Below, one piece after another: positions 6,378-7,775 of a stretch of DNA of 7,775 bases (position 1 is the first letter of the stretch; each line of letters starts with the position of its first letter). The translations under genes were made by a program, and so were the position numbers. Location: contig JAQYVQ010000113.1 of the NCBI GenBank assembly GCA_030145435.1, forward strand, positions 1 to 7,775, written 5' to 3'. Source of the DNA: Syntrophobacteria bacterium (GTDB lineage Bacteria > Desulfobacterota > DSWW01). Below the pieces are notes generated by a model. That model ran no database searches, was not told the origin of the DNA, and worked only from the letters and a program-made list of their open reading frames with translations.

Positions 6378-7775
6378 CTAGAAACCCATGCTCTCGAACA
6401 GGAACGGAAAGGTCACGAGCACTTCCTCTCCGCCCTTCGGCCGTGGAAAGTTCCACGTCAGGACCTGTGCCTGTAGACAAGTGTGTAGATCGGAAGAATG
6501 GCCTATGTTCGTGAATTTGACCTTCGCGTATCGGACGGCGCCGTCGAGATTAATCAACCACTCCATCAGGATCTTGCCCGAGATGCCGGCATTGTGGAGC
6601 AGCTCCCTCTCGTAGCAGTCCCGGACCTCGTCGAGATGGGCGTTGACCACCTTGAGCACGGCCTCGCGGCTCATGCCTCCCCGGATGGAGATCTTCGCCT
6701 TTGGCGGCTCATGGACGACGGCCCGGACCTCCCCGGAGCCCCTTGAAGCCATGGCCCCAAGGGTACCGTCGCCGTTCTTGATCAGCTGCGCGGCCCCCAC
6801 GGTTTCGATCTCATCGCTCGTGGGCACCTGGATCTCCGAGGTTGCCAGCTTCCCGGCAATACCGGCCAGGTTGAAGGTGGTCGTGTCCGAGGGCACGGCT
6901 ACAGCGTCCAGGTTGGTTACAGCTGCAAGGAGGATCTCGCTGTTGCCCTTTGCATTCAGGACACCCGCATCGGGGCTGCCCAGGGCTGCCAGCAGGCCGG
7001 TTTGGGCCACATCCACTTGCTTCTTCCCGCCGCCGCTCGCCTTCCCCTTTGTCGGGACAGGGCTTTTCTGGGCGGACTTCGGAATGCGGTGCTTCGAAGC
7101 GACCTTGGGCGTCGGTTTTGGCTTGGGGGCCTTCTTCTTCGCCACCGGCTTCGGCTTCTCGAGCTTCTTGGGTGGAGGAGGTGGCTTCAGCGCCTTGAGC
7201 GCATCCGGATCAATCCGGGCGAACTGGTCCGTCCGGTTGTATCCTTCGAGGGTCGTGTCCGGTACGACCAGGCCGATCACCATGATCAGCAGGAGGTGGG
7301 ACAGCAGGGACATGGAGACCAGCTTAAACTGACCCATGCTGACGTTCGGCCGAAGGGGCTGGGCCACCGGCTTCGGACGGGGGGACACGTACCGTACCAT
7401 GTACCGACCGGAATTCACCCGGAGCACGGCCCACGTGTCGGCAGGCAGGGGAAGCCAGGACGCCTTGCCAGTCAGCCCGAATCGTCCTCGCTTGCCGCCC
7501 CGAAGATCCCAGATGTCCTGCGACCCTTGCTCCGAATACAGTCTTCCCTTGACCGTGTCCCGGATGTGGAGTTCTGCCAGCCCTCCGTTCTTGAGCCGCA
7601 CCAGCTTGAAGTTGGGGGGAACCCCACCGTGCCTCTTCCAGAGACTCCGGGACCACCCCTGTCGAATCGTGTAAGCGGCACCGCTCTCAAGATATCCGAC
7701 ATCCTGGACATCGCTTCCGCGGAATCGCACGACCTCCAGCGCCCTGTGATCCCCTCGGGGCGCCTTCGACGGCTG
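6378..7775 (-). CDS. AgmX/PglI-family TonB-like inner-membrane protein (5' end outside window)
   Basis: The frame stays open through the right edge. A GTG at 7730 would give 450 residues, but the 15 codons upstream continue the fold (R-A-L-E-V-V-R-F-R-G), so the true start probably lies beyond the window. Numbering from that GTG, residues 1-115 are a beta-rich cytoplasmic domain like the N-terminal (FHA-like) part of Glt/Nfs G or J proteins. Residues 136-156 are a single membrane helix. Residues 181-230 are a Pro/Lys-rich arm with five prolines in a row, as in TonB/TolA. A G-L-L-A-A-L-G motif sits at 245-251. Residues about 347-450 are the AgmX/PglI C-terminal domain: D-C-Y near 371-373, G-K-I-L around 385-388, the second Cys at 418, then W-N-F-P-R-P and a closing F-P-F-L-F. 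The two Cys may pair. In known systems such proteins couple a TolQ/R-like proton motor to periplasmic and outer-membrane parts; no motor gene is visible here. The family call is firm; the exact role is an inference. Confidence 0.88.
   Translation of the reverse strand, partial: QPSKAPRGDHRALEVVRFRGSDVQDVGYLESGAAYTIRQGWSRSLWKRHGGVPPNFKLVRLKNGGLAELHIRDTVKGRLYSEQGSQDIWDLRGGKRGRFGLTGKASWLPLPADTWAVLRVNSGRYMVRYVSPRPKPVAQPLRPNVSMGQFKLVSMSLLSHLLLIMVIGLVVPDTTLEGYNRTDQFARIDPDALKALKPPPPPKKLEKPKPVAKKKAPKPKPTPKVASKHRIPKSAQKSPVPTKGKASGGGKKQVDVAQTGLLAALGSPDAGVLNAKGNSEILLAAVTNLDAVAVPSDTTTFNLAGIAGKLATSEIQVPTSDEIETVGAAQLIKNGDGTLGAMASRGSGEVRAVVHEPPKAKISIRGGMSREAVLKVVNAHLDEVRDCYERELLHNAGISGKILMEWLINLDGAVRYAKVKFTNIGHSSDLHTCLQAQVLTWNFPRPKGGEEVLVTFPFLFESMGF

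Larger units (their letters stand above)
1..7775 (-). other. Putative Glt/Nfs-like envelope operon (both ends outside window)
   Basis: All five genes lie on one strand, with gaps of 26, 57, 11 and 9 bases, and no terminator or promoter was recognised between them. Four of five have export signals, and the fifth is a membrane protein with a periplasmic TonB-like domain. The set fits one trans-envelope assembly. Co-transcription is inferred from spacing only. Confidence 0.7.

Noticed and set aside
4504..6381. Long open frame on the plus strand (625 codons) spanning two genes and their gap
   Set aside because: It lies antisense to two proteins with clear signal peptides and recognisable folds. 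Its translation has no signal, domain or ribosome site, and is the Leu/Val/His/Arg/Gly-rich composition expected opposite GC-biased codons.
6352..6480. Upstream start for the barrel gene adding 43 residues
   Set aside because: The extension overlaps the end of the AgmX-like gene and would bury the signal peptide, while a strong ribosome site precedes the ATG at 6351.
6378..7775. TonB of an iron-uptake system
   Set aside because: The C-terminal domain has the Cys pair and W-N-F-P pattern of AgmX/PglI, there is a large cytoplasmic N-terminal domain, and no receptor, ExbB or ExbD gene lies nearby.

Overview
The window reads as one uninterrupted block of five same-strand (minus) genes. I interpret it as part of a cell-envelope operon from a deltaproteobacterium in the broad sense (Myxococcota, Bdellovibrionota or Desulfobacterota-like). 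Two things support this: the protein families present (AgmX/PglI-type TonB-like protein, myxobacterial-type outer-membrane beta-barrel, large periplasmic TPR proteins), and the visibly GC-rich sequence with the long antisense reading frames typical of such genomes. No species can be named from the sequence.

In the direction of transcription (right to left), the first gene is an AgmX/PglI-family inner-membrane protein that is open at the right edge (6378-7775). It is followed by a small outer-membrane beta-barrel protein (5647-6351), a secreted helical-repeat protein resembling GltC (4027-5589) and a 1194-residue secreted TPR protein resembling GltD/AgmU (431-4015). The last gene is a lipoprotein cut off by the left edge (1-421), with beta-propeller-like repeats. 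The gaps between genes are 26, 57, 11 and 9 bases. No promoter or terminator is visible, so the transcript probably starts and ends outside the window. The two TPR genes appear to start at TTG and GTG.

Read together, the products span the whole envelope. A cytoplasmic domain is tethered by one membrane helix to a Pro/Lys-rich periplasmic arm with a C-terminal TonB-like domain. Two periplasmic TPR scaffolds and an outer-membrane barrel follow, then a probable outer-membrane lipoprotein. This is the layout of the Glt gliding-motility and Nfs spore-coat machines of Myxococcus xanthus. The order barrel, C-like, D-like recalls Nfs A/B-C-D as I remember it. The Glt/Nfs relationship is an inference from recognised sequence patterns, not from a database search. 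What is least explained, and potentially new, is the co-transcribed propeller-like lipoprotein, which could be the surface effector or cargo of this particular machine. No RNA genes, mobile elements, CRISPR arrays or integration signals were seen, and no non-coding gap exceeds 57 bases.
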